Of a stretch of 13,176 bases of DNA, positions 12,751-13,176 are shown piece by piece. The DNA lies in assembly GCA_947568605.1 (NCBI GenBank), contig CANOPV010000006.1:1-13176 (forward strand), written 5' to 3'. The notes beneath the pieces are model-generated. The model made no database searches. It saw only the letters and a list, made by a program, of their open reading frames with translations, and was not told where the DNA came from. Source of the DNA: an uncultured Clostridium sp. GTDB taxonomy: Bacteria; Bacillota; Clostridia; TANB77; CAG-508. The translations under genes and the position numbers were made by a program. The first letter of the stretch is position 1. Each line of letters opens with the position of its first letter.

Positions 12751-13083
12751 TTATATTTTTTTCCAGAACCAATCTAAACTATTATCAATACTTTTTTTAT
12801 TTTTATATTTTGTTTCTATTTCATCAATCCATAAATATGAAATATATGATAATAATATAAAAATAAAATCAACTATTAAACAATTTCTAAGTATTCCTGC
12901 TAAATTTAATTGTGATAATGTTGTTAACTGTATAGTATGCATTACCAATAATACTATAAATATTCCTAATGTTATCGCCATCAAAATACTATTTTTAGTT
13001 TCTTTTGCTAGTAATAATGTGCATAATGTTAATATTACCGCGATAATTATTGATAATGGTGATGAAATATCTATTAAAAACAT
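12751..13083 (-). CDS. Small integral membrane protein, unknown function
   Basis: The 110-residue protein is not recognised. Three membrane helices are visible (about 8-27, 31-53 and 62-86), followed by a short charged tail with TKYKNKK and a final SLDWFWKKI, so the C-terminus probably faces the cytoplasm or lies on the membrane surface. There are no conserved catalytic motifs. ATG at 13083 follows AAAGGAGG. The gene starts 22 bases after the stop codon of the gene entering from the right edge, with its ribosome binding site in that gap, so the two are very likely one operon. A hairpin after the stop closes the unit. Confidence 0.7.
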   Translation of the reverse strand: MFLIDISSPLSIIIAVILTLCTLLLAKETKNSILMAITLGIFIVLLVMHTIQLTTLSQLNLAGILRNCLIVDFIFILLSYISYLWIDEIETKYKNKKSIDNSLDWFWKKI

Positions 13084-13104
13084 AATATTTCCTCCTTTGT
13101 ATTT

Positions 13105-13176
13105 TTATTTTAATTTTTGTTCAATTAAATTTGCAAGTTCTGTTGCTTTTTTTCTGATATAATCTTGATTTTCTCC
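13105..13176 (-). CDS. C-terminal 23 codons of an unidentified gene
   Basis: The minus strand is open from the right edge to TAA at 13105-13107, ending ENQDYIRKKATELANLIEQK plus LK. The helical, charged end is consistent with a real protein, and the close spacing to the next gene's AAAGGAGG supports it. Too little is present to name it. Confidence 0.55.
   Translation of the reverse strand, partial: GENQDYIRKKATELANLIEQKLK

Overview
The window looks like a chromosomal segment of an anaerobic, very AT-rich, spore-forming-lineage Firmicute (Clostridia), probably an uncultured gut-type clostridium. The evidence is the base composition, strong AGGAGG-type ribosome binding sites, several TTG starts, and a YtxC-like sporulation protein, a SpoVB/MurJ-type flippase and a DUF4912 plus GH57 pair. 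Genus cannot be fixed from the sequence.

Left part (1-4600, all genes on the minus strand): a DUF3990 ADP-ribosyltransferase-like gene cut by the window edge; a 14-helix flippase of the SpoVB/MurJ superfamily; two paralogous units, each with promoter, structured leader, gene and terminator, encoding a C39-like cysteine peptidase and a shortened paralog lacking the catalytic His region; trmL; and a PBECR-type nuclease-like gene. Between the last two lies a compact structured RNA or IS200/IS605-type end with its own strong promoter, abutting a decayed second copy of the trmL 3' end.

Middle part (4600-9600, plus strand): a DUF4912 protein with a long Lys/Ser/Thr tail, a GH57 (DUF1957) alpha-glucan branching enzyme, a YtxC family sporulation protein and a small secreted or anchored protein. 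DUF4912 and GH57 suggest storage-glucan metabolism; YtxC beside them is suggestive of a link to sporulation.

Right part (9600-13176, minus strand): smpB (trans-translation), class II fructose-bisphosphate aldolase, a membrane-anchored polysaccharide deacetylase, a small membrane protein and the last codons of another gene. The two convergent blocks meet in a 27-bp hairpin that contains both stop codons.

The intergenic spaces are rich in palindromic repeats: four copies of one 100-175 bp hairpin-forming repeat, a separate palindrome in front of the branching enzyme, a GC-rich hairpin element between fba and smpB, and a further cluster of hairpins near 12.6-12.7 kb. The most interesting signal is the leader shared by the two peptidase-type genes. 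It is about 87% identical between copies, although the proteins have diverged strongly, and half of its substitutions fall in one helix where all of them keep base pairing. This suggests a real cis-regulatory RNA that I do not recognise.
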